Shown one piece after another: positions 26,839 to 35,469 of a DNA stretch of 64,000 nucleotides (the first letter of the stretch is position 1; the number at the start of each line of letters is the position of its first letter). The DNA is from Marinicauda pacifica (GTDB taxonomy: Bacteria > Pseudomonadota > Alphaproteobacteria > Caulobacterales > Maricaulaceae). The position numbers and the translations under genes are program-made. Under the pieces are notes generated by a model. The model had not been told where the DNA came from and did not search any database. It worked only from the letters and a program-made list of their open reading frames with translations. The stretch spans positions 124,001-188,000 of the forward strand of contig NZ_SRXV01000001.1 of the NCBI RefSeq assembly GCF_004793635.1, read 5' to 3'.

Positions 26839-28569
26839 ATGGCTTCACAGACATTGAAACTTGCCCTGATGGGCGCCGCCTCGCTGGGCGCGCTCTGGCT
26901 TCTGGCCGCCTGTGACGGCGCCCAGGAAACGCGAACATCCAGCCTCACCCCGCCGCCTCCACCGCCTCCACCGCCACCCCCGCCTTCCGCTCCGCCGCCG
27001 CCGGTGATGCGCGCCGACATGATGGCGCAGGTGCGCCTGTCCGGCGCCGAGTCCGCGGTGGCCTGGATCCCGCCCGCCCCGCAGGACCGCGAGCGCTATG
27101 AGGACGTCGACCCCAATCCGGTCGTGGTGACTGCCGACACGCCGGTCTCCACCTTCTCCATCGACGTGGACACAGCCTCCTACGCCGTCGTCCGGCGCTA
27201 TCTCGATGGCGGCGTCCTGCCGCCGCGCGACGCCGTCCGGCCCGAAGAGATCATCAATTATTTCGACTATGCCTACGCGCTGCCCGAAGACGCCTCCGCG
27301 CCCTTCGCGGTTCACACCAGCGTGCTGCCAACCCCCTGGAATGAGGACACGCAGCTGCTCCACATCGCGATCCAGGGCTATGACGTGATCGAGGCGGAGC
27401 GCCCGCGCGCCAACCTGGTCTTCCTGATCGACGTCTCCGGCTCGATGAATGCGCCCGACAAGCTTCCGCTCGCCATTCAGGGGCTGCGCACCCTGCTCGG
27501 CCAGCTCGATCCCGACGACACGATCGGCATCGTCGTCTATGCCGGAGCGGCGGGAACCGTGCTCGAACCCACCCCGGTCTCGGACCGCGAACGCATCGAG
27601 GCCGCGCTGGCCCGGCTCTCTGCCGGCGGGTCGACCGCGGGCGGGGAGGGGCTGCGTCAGGCCTACGCGCTCGCCGAACGCAATTTCGACGCCGAGGCGG
27701 TCAACCGGGTGATGCTGCTGACCGATGGCGACTTCAATGTCGGCGTCACCAGCGACGAGCGTCTGGAAGATTTCGTCGCCCGGAAACGCGACAGCGGGAT
27801 CTATCTCTCGGTGATGGGTTTCGGTCAGGGCAATTACAACGATCAGATGATGCAGGCCATCGCCCAGGCGGGCAACGGAATCGCAGGCTATGTCGATAGC
27901 GCGGCCGAGGTCAGGCGTTTAATGGTGGATGACCTGTCAGGTAACCTTTTTCCGATTGGGAATGATGTGAAGATACAGGTCGAGTTCAACCCGGCCCGGA
28001 TCGCCGAGTATCGCCTCATCGGATACGAGACTCGCCTGCTACAGCAGGCAGATTTCAACAATGACGCCGTCGATGCGGGCGAAATCGGCTCGGGCCACTC
28101 TGTCACCGCAATTTACGAAATTACTCCCCCGGATAGTCCCGCACTCCAGGTCGATCCGCTGCGCTATTCGCCGGCCGCCGATTACGCGTCGGCAAGCGGC
28201 GAATACGCCTTCGTGCGCATTCGCTACAAGCAGCCCGGCGAGGATGAAAGCCGCCTGATCGAGCAGCCCGTGGGTCCGGACGCGGTCGCCGCGTCCCTGG
28301 CCGGGGCCGACCCGGAAGTGCGCTTCGGCGTGGCCGCCGCCGCCTACGCCCAGCTCCTGCGCGGCGATCCCTACATGGGCGATTTCACCTTCGACGCCGT
28401 GGCCGACATGGCCAATGCCGCACGCGGTCCCGATCCGTTCGGCCTGCGCGGGGAATTCGTGCAGCTCGCGCGCATGGCCGCGACCGCTATGGCCCAGCGT
28501 CCGCTGGACTCCCCCGGCCGTGGTGAACCCGCGCCGCGCCCGGTCCCGCAGCCCCGCCCAAAGGGCTAG
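26839..28569 (+). CDS. VWA-domain lipoprotein, YfbK family
   Basis: The 576-residue protein has a lipoprotein signal (ending 'LLAACDGAQ'), a run of 12 prolines, and a von Willebrand A domain (about residues 200-380) with the MIDAS motif 'IDVSGSMNAPDKL' and its Thr/Asp partners ('LLTDGDFNVG'). The C-terminal segment 'VQVEFNPARIAEYRLIGYETRLL'-like region fits DUF3520 of the YfbK family. Gram-negative YfbK homologues are envelope proteins of unknown function. ATG 26839 follows GGAGGGG. The ClpP-family gene follows 185 bases later. Confidence 0.9.
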   Translation: MASQTLKLALMGAASLGALWLLAACDGAQETRTSSLTPPPPPPPPPPPPSAPPPPVMRADMMAQVRLSGAESAVAWIPPAPQDRERYEDVDPNPVVVTADTPVSTFSIDVDTASYAVVRRYLDGGVLPPRDAVRPEEIINYFDYAYALPEDASAPFAVHTSVLPTPWNEDTQLLHIAIQGYDVIEAERPRANLVFLIDVSGSMNAPDKLPLAIQGLRTLLGQLDPDDTIGIVVYAGAAGTVLEPTPVSDRERIEAALARLSAGGSTAGGEGLRQAYALAERNFDAEAVNRVMLLTDGDFNVGVTSDERLEDFVARKRDSGIYLSVMGFGQGNYNDQMMQAIAQAGNGIAGYVDSAAEVRRLMVDDLSGNLFPIGNDVKIQVEFNPARIAEYRLIGYETRLLQQADFNNDAVDAGEIGSGHSVTAIYEITPPDSPALQVDPLRYSPAADYASASGEYAFVRIRYKQPGEDESRLIEQPVGPDAVAASLAGADPEVRFGVAAAAYAQLLRGDPYMGDFTFDAVADMANAARGPDPFGLRGEFVQLARMAATAMAQRPLDSPGRGEPAPRPVPQPRPKG

Positions 28570-28754
28570 CCGGCGATCGTCGAGGGCGGGCCGGCGCGGC
28601 CCAGGTCAGGCGGCGATGCAGTTCAGGCCCGCTCACCGCTTGTTCATGCGGGCGGGCCATCCTACCCTTTAGCCAAGCTTTCCCAGCGGCGGGCGGCCCG
28701 GTGCGTCCTGCGCCGGGCCGGTCGCCCGTTTCACGATCACAGGATTTCGTCCCG

Positions 28755-29381
28755 ATGGCGTACGCTTACGATCCCCGCATGATCCGCAATGACGACGATG
28801 AGGACCAGGAAAACGCCGACGCCGCGAAGACGGCGCCCGATTTCATCGGCAAGGCCCTGTTCGAGAGCCGCACCATCCTCATCACCGGTTCGATCGACGA
28901 CAAGACGGCCCGCTCGGTGTCCGCCCAGCTTCTGGCCATGGCCGGCAAGGGCGACGAGCCCATCCTGCTCGTCATCTCCAGCCCGGGCGGCCACGTCGAG
29001 TCCGGCGACATGATTCACGACATGATGAAATTCATCAAACCGCGCGTGATCGTGCTCGGTTCGGGCTGGGTCGCGAGCGCGGGCGCGCTGATCTATGTCG
29101 GCGCCGACAAGGGCGACCGGTACGCCCTGCCCAATACGCGCTTCCTGCTGCACCAACCCTCCGGCGGGGCCGGCGGCATGGCCAGCGACATCGAGATTCA
29201 GGTTCGCGAGATGCAGCACATGCGCCAGCGTCTGAACCAGATCTTCGCCGACGCGACCGGCCAGCCGCTCGAACGCATCGCCAAGGACACCGATCGCGAC
29301 TTCTGGCTCTCGGCCAAGGAAGCGATCGAATACGGCCTGTGCGACAAGGTCGTCACCGGCATTGACGAGATCAAGAGATAG
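28755..29381 (+). CDS. ClpP-family serine protease
   Basis: The 208-residue protein matches ClpP along its length. The catalytic triad is present: Ser in 'GSGWVASAGALIYVGA', His in 'FLLHQPSGG' and Asp in 'KDTDRDFWLS'. It differs from canonical ClpP by an acidic N-terminal extension ('MIRNDDDEDQENADAAKT') and by the triad serine lying in GWVASAG rather than GQAASMG. It may be a second ClpP isoform or ClpP-like protease; partner ATPase genes are not in the window. ATG 28755 is chosen over upstream codons; AGGA precedes it by about 12 bases. A strong bidirectional terminator ends it. Confidence 0.88.
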   Translation: MAYAYDPRMIRNDDDEDQENADAAKTAPDFIGKALFESRTILITGSIDDKTARSVSAQLLAMAGKGDEPILLVISSPGGHVESGDMIHDMMKFIKPRVIVLGSGWVASAGALIYVGADKGDRYALPNTRFLLHQPSGGAGGMASDIEIQVREMQHMRQRLNQIFADATGQPLERIAKDTDRDFWLSAKEAIEYGLCDKVVTGIDEIKR

Positions 29382-29402
29382 CCTTGTTTCAAGGCTCTAG
29401 GC

Positions 29403-29437
29403 AAAAAGCCCCGGCTCGAACCGAGCCGGGGCTTTTT
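29403..29437. terminator. Bidirectional rho-independent terminator (clpP-like gene / uvrD-like gene)
   Basis: A5 plus an 11-base GC stem (29408-29418), a 3-base loop, the matching arm (29422-29432) and T5 (29433-29437). The symmetry gives a T-run in both directions, suiting the convergent genes on either side. Confidence 0.95.
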
Positions 29438-29481
29438 CGTGTGCGTCTCTGCTTCGCTCGCCCTGATGGCCCTTATACCGG

Positions 29482-31782
29482 CTAGGGCGCGTCGCCGACG
29501 AAGCTCTCCACGACCTTCTTCGTCCCCGCCTTGTCGAAGGCGACAGTCAGCTTTGCGCCGTCGCATTGCTTGACGGTGCCGTAGCCGAATTTCTGGTGAA
29601 AGACCCGGTCGCCGGGGCGGTACTTGCCGCCGGGACCGTTCATCCCGCCGCTCTCGATCAGCTGGGCCTGGCCTTCGATGACGCCGGGATCGCGTCTCTT
29701 TCCAGCCGCTTGCGCCGCCTGGTAACGCTTCCAGCCCGGGCTCTCATAGGTGGAGCGGAAGGCATCGGCCGGTTCGGAGACACCCTCGAAGCCCGGCCCC
29801 GCATCGTAATAGCCGGTCTCGCTCTTGGCCTCGACATGATCGGCCGGCATCTCGTCTATGAAGCGCGACGGGATCACCGACTGCCAGCGCCCGAAGATCA
29901 TCCGGTTCGCGGTAAAGCTGATGATCGCGCGCTCGCGGGCCCGGGTGATACCGACATAGGCCAGCCGGCGTTCCTCCTCGAGGCTCGCCGTCCCGCCTTC
30001 ATCCAGCGAGCGTTGGGAAGGAAACACGGTCTCTTCCCAGCCCGGCAGGAAAACCAAAGGAAATTCAAGCCCCTTGGCCGCATGCAGCGTCATCAGGCTG
30101 GCTTCCTCGCCATCCTCGGCCCGGTCGAGATCGGACACCAGGGCAACGTGTTCGAGATAGGCTTCCAGCGTGTCGTACTCGCCCATGGCACGAACGAGTT
30201 CTTTCAGGTTATCGAGGCGCCCCGCCGCCTGCGGGCTCTTGTCCTCGCGCCACATCGCCGTATAGCCGCTCTCGTCGAGCACGATCTCAGCCAGCTCGTC
30301 ATGGCGCATATCCTCGGCGCGCTCGCGCCAGCGATCCAGGTCGCGCAGGAAGTGCTGCAGCCCGGTGCGCGCCTTGCCGCGAATCTCGTCGGTCTGGACC
30401 ATGAGCCGCGCCGCCTCGCTCATCGATACGCGCGCCGAACGCGCCGCCTGAGCCAGCTTCTGCACGCTGGTATCGCCAATACCACGCTTGGGCGTGTTCA
30501 CGATTCGCTCGAACGCCAGATCGTCCTCCGGGCTGCGGATCAGGCGCAGATAGGCATGGGCGTCGCGCACCTCGGCACGCTCGAAGAAGCGCGGCCCGCC
30601 AATCACCTTGTAGGGCAGGCCCAGCATGATGAAGCGGTCTTCGAACGCGCGCATCTGCCAAGCGGCCCGGACCAGGATCGCGATGTCGGCATAGGATCCG
30701 CCGCCGCGCACATGGGATTCGATCTCGTCGGCGACGAAGCGCGCTTCGGCCTCCCCGTCCCACAGGCCGCGCACCTGGACCTTCTCGCCGCCGGTATCTT
30801 CGGTCCACAGCGTCTTGCCGAGGCGGGACTTGTTGGCGGTGATCAGCCCCGAGGCTGCGCCCAGGATATGTTCTGTCGAGCGGTAATTGCGCTCCAGGCG
30901 CACGACCTTGGCGCCGGGAAAATCGTTCTCGAAGCGCAGGATGTTGTCGACCTCCGCGCCGCGCCAGCCATAGATGGACTGGTCGTCATCGCCGACGCAG
31001 CAGATATTTTTCGACCCCTGGGCGAGAAGGCGCAGCCAGAGATACTGGGCGACGTTGGTGTCCTGATACTCGTCCACCAGAAGGTATTTGAAGCGGCGGT
31101 GATAGTCGGCCAGCACGTCGCGGTTGTTCTGGAAGATCGTCAGGTTGTGCAGCAGCAAATCCCCGAAATCGCACGCATTCAGGACGCGCAGCCGCTCCTG
31201 GTAGAGCTCATAGAGATCGCGCGCCTTGCCGTCGGCGAACGCCCAGCGATCCTCTTCGGGAATGCGCGCGGGGGTGAGGCCCTTATTCTTCCAGCCATCG
31301 AGAAGCGAGCCGAAATGGCGCGGCGTCCAGCGTTTCTCGTCAATGCCTTCCGCGGCCAGGATCTGCTTGATGAGACGCAGCTGGTCGTCGGTGTCCAGGA
31401 TTGTGAAGCTCGATTTGAGATCGACCAGCTCGGCATGGCGGCGCAGGATCTGGGCGGCGACCGAGTGGAAGGTGCCCAGCCAGGGCACGCCCTCGACCGC
31501 CTCGCCGATCAGCTGGCCGACGCGGCTCTTCATCTCGCGCGCCGCCTTGTTGGTGAAGGTCACCGCCAGCAGCTCGAACGGGCGGGCCCGTCCCGTTGCC
31601 AGAATATGGGCCAGGCGCGTGGTCAGCACCCGCGTCTTGCCCGTGCCTGCGCCGGCCAGCACCAGCACAGGGCCGTCCACGGCCTCGACCGCTTCACGCT
31701 GTTCGGGGTTCAGCCCCTCCAGATAGCGCGGGCGTCCGCCCGGCGGCGTCGGCCGGGCCTGTTCTGAAATGGACAGGGACAT
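29482..31782 (-). CDS. uvrD: UvrD/PcrA-type ATP-dependent DNA helicase
   Basis: A superfamily 1A 3'-5' helicase of DNA repair and replication restart. The 766-residue protein has motif I 'LAGAGTGKTRVLTTRL' (Walker A), motif II 'LLVDEYQDTNVAQYLW' (DEYQ), motif IV/V 'HAAKGLEFP' near residue 560, and 'YVGITRARERAIISF' (motif VI). The C-terminal PcrA/UvrD-type 'GDRVFHQKFGYGTVKQ' Tudor-like region lies near residue 720. It is separate from the TA operon that follows on the same strand. Confidence 0.95.
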   Translation of the reverse strand: MSLSISEQARPTPPGGRPRYLEGLNPEQREAVEAVDGPVLVLAGAGTGKTRVLTTRLAHILATGRARPFELLAVTFTNKAAREMKSRVGQLIGEAVEGVPWLGTFHSVAAQILRRHAELVDLKSSFTILDTDDQLRLIKQILAAEGIDEKRWTPRHFGSLLDGWKNKGLTPARIPEEDRWAFADGKARDLYELYQERLRVLNACDFGDLLLHNLTIFQNNRDVLADYHRRFKYLLVDEYQDTNVAQYLWLRLLAQGSKNICCVGDDDQSIYGWRGAEVDNILRFENDFPGAKVVRLERNYRSTEHILGAASGLITANKSRLGKTLWTEDTGGEKVQVRGLWDGEAEARFVADEIESHVRGGGSYADIAILVRAAWQMRAFEDRFIMLGLPYKVIGGPRFFERAEVRDAHAYLRLIRSPEDDLAFERIVNTPKRGIGDTSVQKLAQAARSARVSMSEAARLMVQTDEIRGKARTGLQHFLRDLDRWRERAEDMRHDELAEIVLDESGYTAMWREDKSPQAAGRLDNLKELVRAMGEYDTLEAYLEHVALVSDLDRAEDGEEASLMTLHAAKGLEFPLVFLPGWEETVFPSQRSLDEGGTASLEEERRLAYVGITRARERAIISFTANRMIFGRWQSVIPSRFIDEMPADHVEAKSETGYYDAGPGFEGVSEPADAFRSTYESPGWKRYQAAQAAGKRRDPGVIEGQAQLIESGGMNGPGGKYRPGDRVFHQKFGYGTVKQCDGAKLTVAFDKAGTKKVVESFVGDAP

Positions 31783-31885
31783 GGGCGGAAACGCGCCTCG
31801 CTTGCTCGATTCGGACAGGGAACGAAACTAGCACATCGTCCCGGCTTGGGCAGGGGCGGGAGTGTGATTGAGCAAGCCGCCTTGG

Positions 31886-32203
31886 CTAGCTCGTCACGCT
31901 GTCGACCTCCGCCTCGATCTCCGCCCAGCGGCTCTGGCGCAGGCTCGCAATATCGTAGGCTTGCTGCAGGTTCAGCCAGAATTGGGCGCTCGTTCCGAAC
32001 GCCTTGCCCAGCCGCACGGCCAGCTCGATGGACACGGCCTGCTTGCCTGCCAGGAAGCGTGAGAGGTTGGATGCGCTGATCTTGAGCGCATCCGCCACGT
32101 GGCGATTTTTAAGGCCGAGCGGTCGCAGATATTCTTCCTTCAGATATTCACCGGGGTGAACGAGCAGGCCGATCATGCCGTCAGTCGCGGGAATATGGGT
32201 CAT
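31886..32203 (-). CDS. higA: HigA-family antitoxin (XRE-type HTH)
   Basis: The 105-residue protein has an N-terminal 'HPGEYLKEEYLRPLGLKNRH' and the XRE helix-turn-helix 'ADALKISASNLSRFLAGKQ', typical of HigA. It is downstream of higB, separated by 18 bases, the toxin-first order usual for higBA. It should bind the palindrome in the higBA promoter (32528-32537) and repress it. Confidence 0.92.
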   Translation of the reverse strand: MTHIPATDGMIGLLVHPGEYLKEEYLRPLGLKNRHVADALKISASNLSRFLAGKQAVSIELAVRLGKAFGTSAQFWLNLQQAYDIASLRQSRWAEIEAEVDSVTS

Positions 32204-32221
32204 GGTCTTCTCCTGTCGCGC

Positions 32222-32509
32222 TTAGTGATAATCGGTGATCTCGACGCCGTGGGCACCCTGGTCAGTCCATACAAAGCAAACGCGCCATTGATTGTTGATG
32301 CGCACAGAATGCTGACCGGCGCGATCGCCTTTGAGCGCTTCCAGCCTGTTGCCGGGCGGGGAGCGCAAATCCCCGAGAGACCTCGCCGCGTACAGCGCAA
32401 GCAGCTTGCGTGCGGCCACTGGCGCCACATCCGACCAGCCGGTGCCCTTTGGAACGCGCCCGGTTTCGAAAAAGAGTTTCGTCGCCTTGCACGCCCAGCT
32501 CTGGATCAT
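32222..32509 (-). CDS. higB: HigB-family mRNA interferase toxin
   Basis: The 95-residue protein starts 'MIQSWACKATKLFFETG' and has 'HSVRINNQWRVCFVW', the conserved HigB RelE-fold core. HigB toxins cleave ribosome-bound mRNA. The ATG lies only 6 bases downstream of a -10-like hexamer with no Shine-Dalgarno between, so the mRNA is probably leaderless. It follows the clc gene on the same strand. Confidence 0.92.
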   Translation of the reverse strand: MIQSWACKATKLFFETGRVPKGTGWSDVAPVAARKLLALYAARSLGDLRSPPGNRLEALKGDRAGQHSVRINNQWRVCFVWTDQGAHGVEITDYH

Positions 32510-32515
32510 GGGACT

Positions 32516-32544
32516 AATTTATTGCGTGTTGCGCAACGCGTCAA
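32516..32544 (-). promoter_or_regulatory. higBA promoter with a central palindrome
   Basis: On the minus strand, TTGACG (32544-32539) and TAAATT (32521-32516) are separated by exactly 17 bases, close to consensus. GTTGCGCAAC (32528-32537), a perfect palindrome, fills the spacer and is the likely HigA operator. The -35 hexamer overlaps the clc TGA (32541-32543). Confidence 0.72.
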
Positions 32545-34226
32545 CGATGCTCTTCCTCGTGCGCGGTCTGCAGCGCCCTGGCATAGGCGGCATGCGCATC
32601 GGCCTTGGCGATATAGCCCACGATGGGCTGATCGCCCGAGCGCAGGCGGACCGGCGCGCCGTCCAGCTTCTCGGCGGAGAAGAAACCCATGACGCGGCCG
32701 AGATAGTCGTCCTCGTAGACATGGGGCTCTTCCAGCTCGCCCGTGACCTCGGAATTATCGACCGGGGTCATGATGTCGCGCGCCCGTATGGTCTGCAGGA
32801 TGACACGCGCATTGCCCTTGGTCAGGTCGTAGCCGTGCCGCTCGACCTGCTTGTGAAAGATGCTGCCCTTGGTCGCCGTTGTGGTCAGGACGGTGGCCAG
32901 CGACACCGCGACCAGCAGGGCGATGGAGGCTTCGTAGCTGGCGGTCAGTTCGAACACGATCAGCGTGGTGGACAGCGGCGCACCGAGCACCGCGCCGGAG
33001 ACCGCGCCCATGCCGACCACCGCGAAGAAGGCGATGCCCGCACCTTCCTCGCCCAGCACGTTGACCACCAGCGCCCCGTATCCCGCTCCCAGCATGGCGC
33101 CCAGATAGAGTGACGGCGAGAACACCCCGCCGCCGAAACGGAAGGACAGGGTGATGATCGTCGCGACGATCTTCAGGCAGATCAGCCCGGCCAGCAGGCC
33201 GATCCCGTATCCTCCCGCCAGCGCAACCGCCGTGGCTTCATAGCCGACGCCGAGCACTTCGGGCGCAAACGCCCCGATCACGCCGACCATCAATCCGCCG
33301 AGCGGGGGCAGGGCCCAGAGCGGCCAGTGCAGCTTCCGGGCCTGTTCGGTGACCAGGCGCGTCCCGCGGATCGTGCCGATGACAAAGGGAATGGCGACGC
33401 CGGCCGCGAGAAAGCCGAGCGGCACGATCGCGGCCATGTCGGCGATGGAGGCCGGTTCGATGGGCGGGATGGCAAAGGCCGGGGTGGCCCCGAAATGAAT
33501 CCGCGCCACCACCGCGCCGGTCACGCTTGCCGCCGCGATCGGGGCGATGGAGCGTAGCGCGTAATGGCCGAGAATCACCTCGAAGGCGAACAGCGCTCCG
33601 GCAACCGGCGCGTTGAAGCTCGCCGCCACGGCTGCCGCTGCGCCGCAACCCAGCATGATGCGCGCCGCGCGCGCCGGAAGACCGAGCGGCCGGGCGATCA
33701 GCGCGGCCAGCGTTGCGCCGAGATGGACGGCCGGCCCCTCTCGCCCTGCCGACACACCGGTGCCGAGCGAGGTTACCGCGATGAGCGAGCTCAGCAGGCC
33801 GGGCGCAGCCTCGACCCGCCCGTTGCGCACGGCGCGCGCCTCGATGACATCCGCAATGCCCAGTGCGCGCGTCTCGGTCAGCCATTTCAGCCGCTCGCCG
33901 GCATAGAGCAGCAATCCCACGATGCAGCCCCCGGCCAGCGGCACCATGATGAATTGCAGAGGAGAGAGCGAATCGGCCGCGATCGCCGCCTGGGCCCCGG
34001 CCTCACGCAGGGAAAGCCAGCGGATCCCGTCAATGGCGAGGCGCAACGCGATTGCGCCATATCCCGCCACGATGCCCACCAGCACGCCGAGAAGCCAGAG
34101 CGCGGGCGTTCGCCCGTCGGTAAAGCTGTTGACCACGAAGCGCCGCACGCGCCGCAGGGGCGTCATCGCGATTTCGCCGCTGACTTCCTTGGGCTGTGTT
34201 TCGTTCGCTTCGCTCATGGCTCTCAT
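32541..34226 (-). CDS. CLC-family chloride channel/transporter
   Basis: The 561-residue protein has the CLC motifs 'TGVSAGREGPAVHLG' (gating Glu in GREGP) and 'GGGVFSPSLYLGAMLG'. The intracellular Glu of H+/Cl- exchangers appears as Val ('ALFAFEVILG'), which is the state of channel-type CLCs. The usual GSGIP loop reads 'RALGIADVIEA'. A degenerate CBS-like tail ('IRARDIMTPVDNSEVTGEL') follows. Start 34226 or 34217 cannot be told apart; neither has a good Shine-Dalgarno. The gene precedes higBA. Confidence 0.9.
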   Translation of the reverse strand: MRAMSEANETQPKEVSGEIAMTPLRRVRRFVVNSFTDGRTPALWLLGVLVGIVAGYGAIALRLAIDGIRWLSLREAGAQAAIAADSLSPLQFIMVPLAGGCIVGLLLYAGERLKWLTETRALGIADVIEARAVRNGRVEAAPGLLSSLIAVTSLGTGVSAGREGPAVHLGATLAALIARPLGLPARAARIMLGCGAAAAVAASFNAPVAGALFAFEVILGHYALRSIAPIAAASVTGAVVARIHFGATPAFAIPPIEPASIADMAAIVPLGFLAAGVAIPFVIGTIRGTRLVTEQARKLHWPLWALPPLGGLMVGVIGAFAPEVLGVGYEATAVALAGGYGIGLLAGLICLKIVATIITLSFRFGGGVFSPSLYLGAMLGAGYGALVVNVLGEEGAGIAFFAVVGMGAVSGAVLGAPLSTTLIVFELTASYEASIALLVAVSLATVLTTTATKGSIFHKQVERHGYDLTKGNARVILQTIRARDIMTPVDNSEVTGELEEPHVYEDDYLGRVMGFFSAEKLDGAPVRLRSGDQPIVGYIAKADAHAAYARALQTAHEEEHR

Positions 34227-34256
34227 GAACGACAGAGGCCAAGAGGGGTCAAGGCT

Positions 34257-34487
34257 TTACCGGGTTTTCGCCTCATCGCTCACGCGTTTGAGTGCCCACA
34301 CCCGGCAGGCGCTGGACAAAGGCGGGGCCGGATCGAGCCGGGCGCGCTGTTCGTCGATACGCCGGATCAGGCTGGCCAGCGAGCGCCGGTCCGCCTCGGC
34401 GGCCTTGTCCAGCACAGCCCAGAATTCCGGCTCGAGCGCAAGCGATGTCGCGTGACCGGACAGCGTGACGGAGCGTTTTTCCAGCAT
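34257..34487 (-). CDS. Small ribbon-helix-helix domain protein
   Basis: The 76-residue protein contains 'KRSVTLSGHATSLALEPEFWAVLD', 'DRRSLASLIRRIDEQR' and 'PAPPLSSACRVWALKRV', the layout of the RHH_4 family of short alphaproteobacterial DNA-binding proteins. It is probably a transcription regulator. It lies between bdhA and clc on the same strand, 31 bases from the clc start. No cognate site is evident. Confidence 0.75.
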   Translation of the reverse strand: MLEKRSVTLSGHATSLALEPEFWAVLDKAAEADRRSLASLIRRIDEQRARLDPAPPLSSACRVWALKRVSDEAKTR

Positions 34488-34550
34488 GGGCAGCGGCTCC
34501 GTGCGAGGGAGAGGTGCGAGGGACAGGCGCCGATCCTATCCGCGGGCACT

Positions 34551-35351
34551 CTACTGCGCCATCCAGCCGCCTTCGACCAGGATGGCGGACCCATGGGTCG
34601 AGGCGCCCTGATCGGACACCAGGTAGAGCAGCGCGCCGAGCAATTCGTCCTCGGTCACGAATTTCTTCGTCGGCTGGGCGTGCAGCATCACATCGCGCAC
34701 CACCTCTTCGCGGCTTATGCCACGCGCCTTGGCGGTATCCTCGATCTGGTTCTCCACCAGCCGGGTCTTCACATATCCCGGGGAGATCGCGTTCACGGTG
34801 ATGTTCGCTTCGGCGACTTCCAGCGCGACCGTCTTGGTCAGTCCGATCAGCCCGTGCTTGGCGGCGACATAGGCTGATTTGAACGGCGACGCCGCATGGC
34901 CGTGTGCAGACGCGATATTCACGATCCGCCCGCGCCCGGCCTCTCTCATGACCGGCACGGCATGACGGATGGTGTGAAAGGCCGAAGTGAGGTTGATCGC
35001 GATGATCTGGTCCCACTTGCCGGCCGGCATCTCCTCGACCCTGGCGACGTGCTGGACGCCGGCATTGTTGATGAGGATGTCGAGCCGGCCGAAGCGTTTG
35101 ACCGTGGAGGCGATCAGATCCTCGATTTCGTCGGGTACCAGCATGTCGGCATCGTGGTACAGCGCGGTGACGCCATGATCGCGTTCGAGACCGGCGCGCA
35201 AGGCCTCGATCTCGTCCCGGTCGCCCAGCCCGTTCAGCACGATGTGCGCGCCGCATCCGGCCAGGCCCTCGGCCAGGGCCTGGCCGATGCCGGAGGTCGA
35301 GCCGGTCACGACGGCCACCTGGCCGGACAGATCGAGCTTCAGCGCGCTCAT
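34551..35351 (-). CDS. bdhA: 3-hydroxybutyrate dehydrogenase-like SDR
   Basis: The 266-residue protein is a classical SDR: Rossmann 'VVTGSTSGIGQALAEGLAG', 'INNAGVQHV', catalytic 'IVNIASAHG...YVAAKHG' and 'NAISPGYVKTRLVENQI'. The whole pattern fits D-beta-hydroxybutyrate dehydrogenase (BdhA), which links acetoacetate and 3-hydroxybutyrate in PHB metabolism. ATG 35351 begins the conserved 'MSALKLDLSGQ'; ATG 35366 adds five residues. Confidence 0.9.
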   Translation of the reverse strand: MSALKLDLSGQVAVVTGSTSGIGQALAEGLAGCGAHIVLNGLGDRDEIEALRAGLERDHGVTALYHDADMLVPDEIEDLIASTVKRFGRLDILINNAGVQHVARVEEMPAGKWDQIIAINLTSAFHTIRHAVPVMREAGRGRIVNIASAHGHAASPFKSAYVAAKHGLIGLTKTVALEVAEANITVNAISPGYVKTRLVENQIEDTAKARGISREEVVRDVMLHAQPTKKFVTEDELLGALLYLVSDQGASTHGSAILVEGGWMAQ

Positions 35352-35469
35352 CGGCAAGAACTCCACAAGCGTTGAATTTCCTATTGCGCCGCAAAAGAGG
35401 CTGGAAGTGCGCGTGCGTCAAGCCCGCGCGTGCGGGCCAGGCACCGGAAGGCTCAGGCGCGGCTCGGGC

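Noticed and set aside
29566..31767. Plus-strand open frame over uvrD (about 733 codons)
   Set aside because: Antisense shadow of the helicase gene with low-complexity content and no domain.
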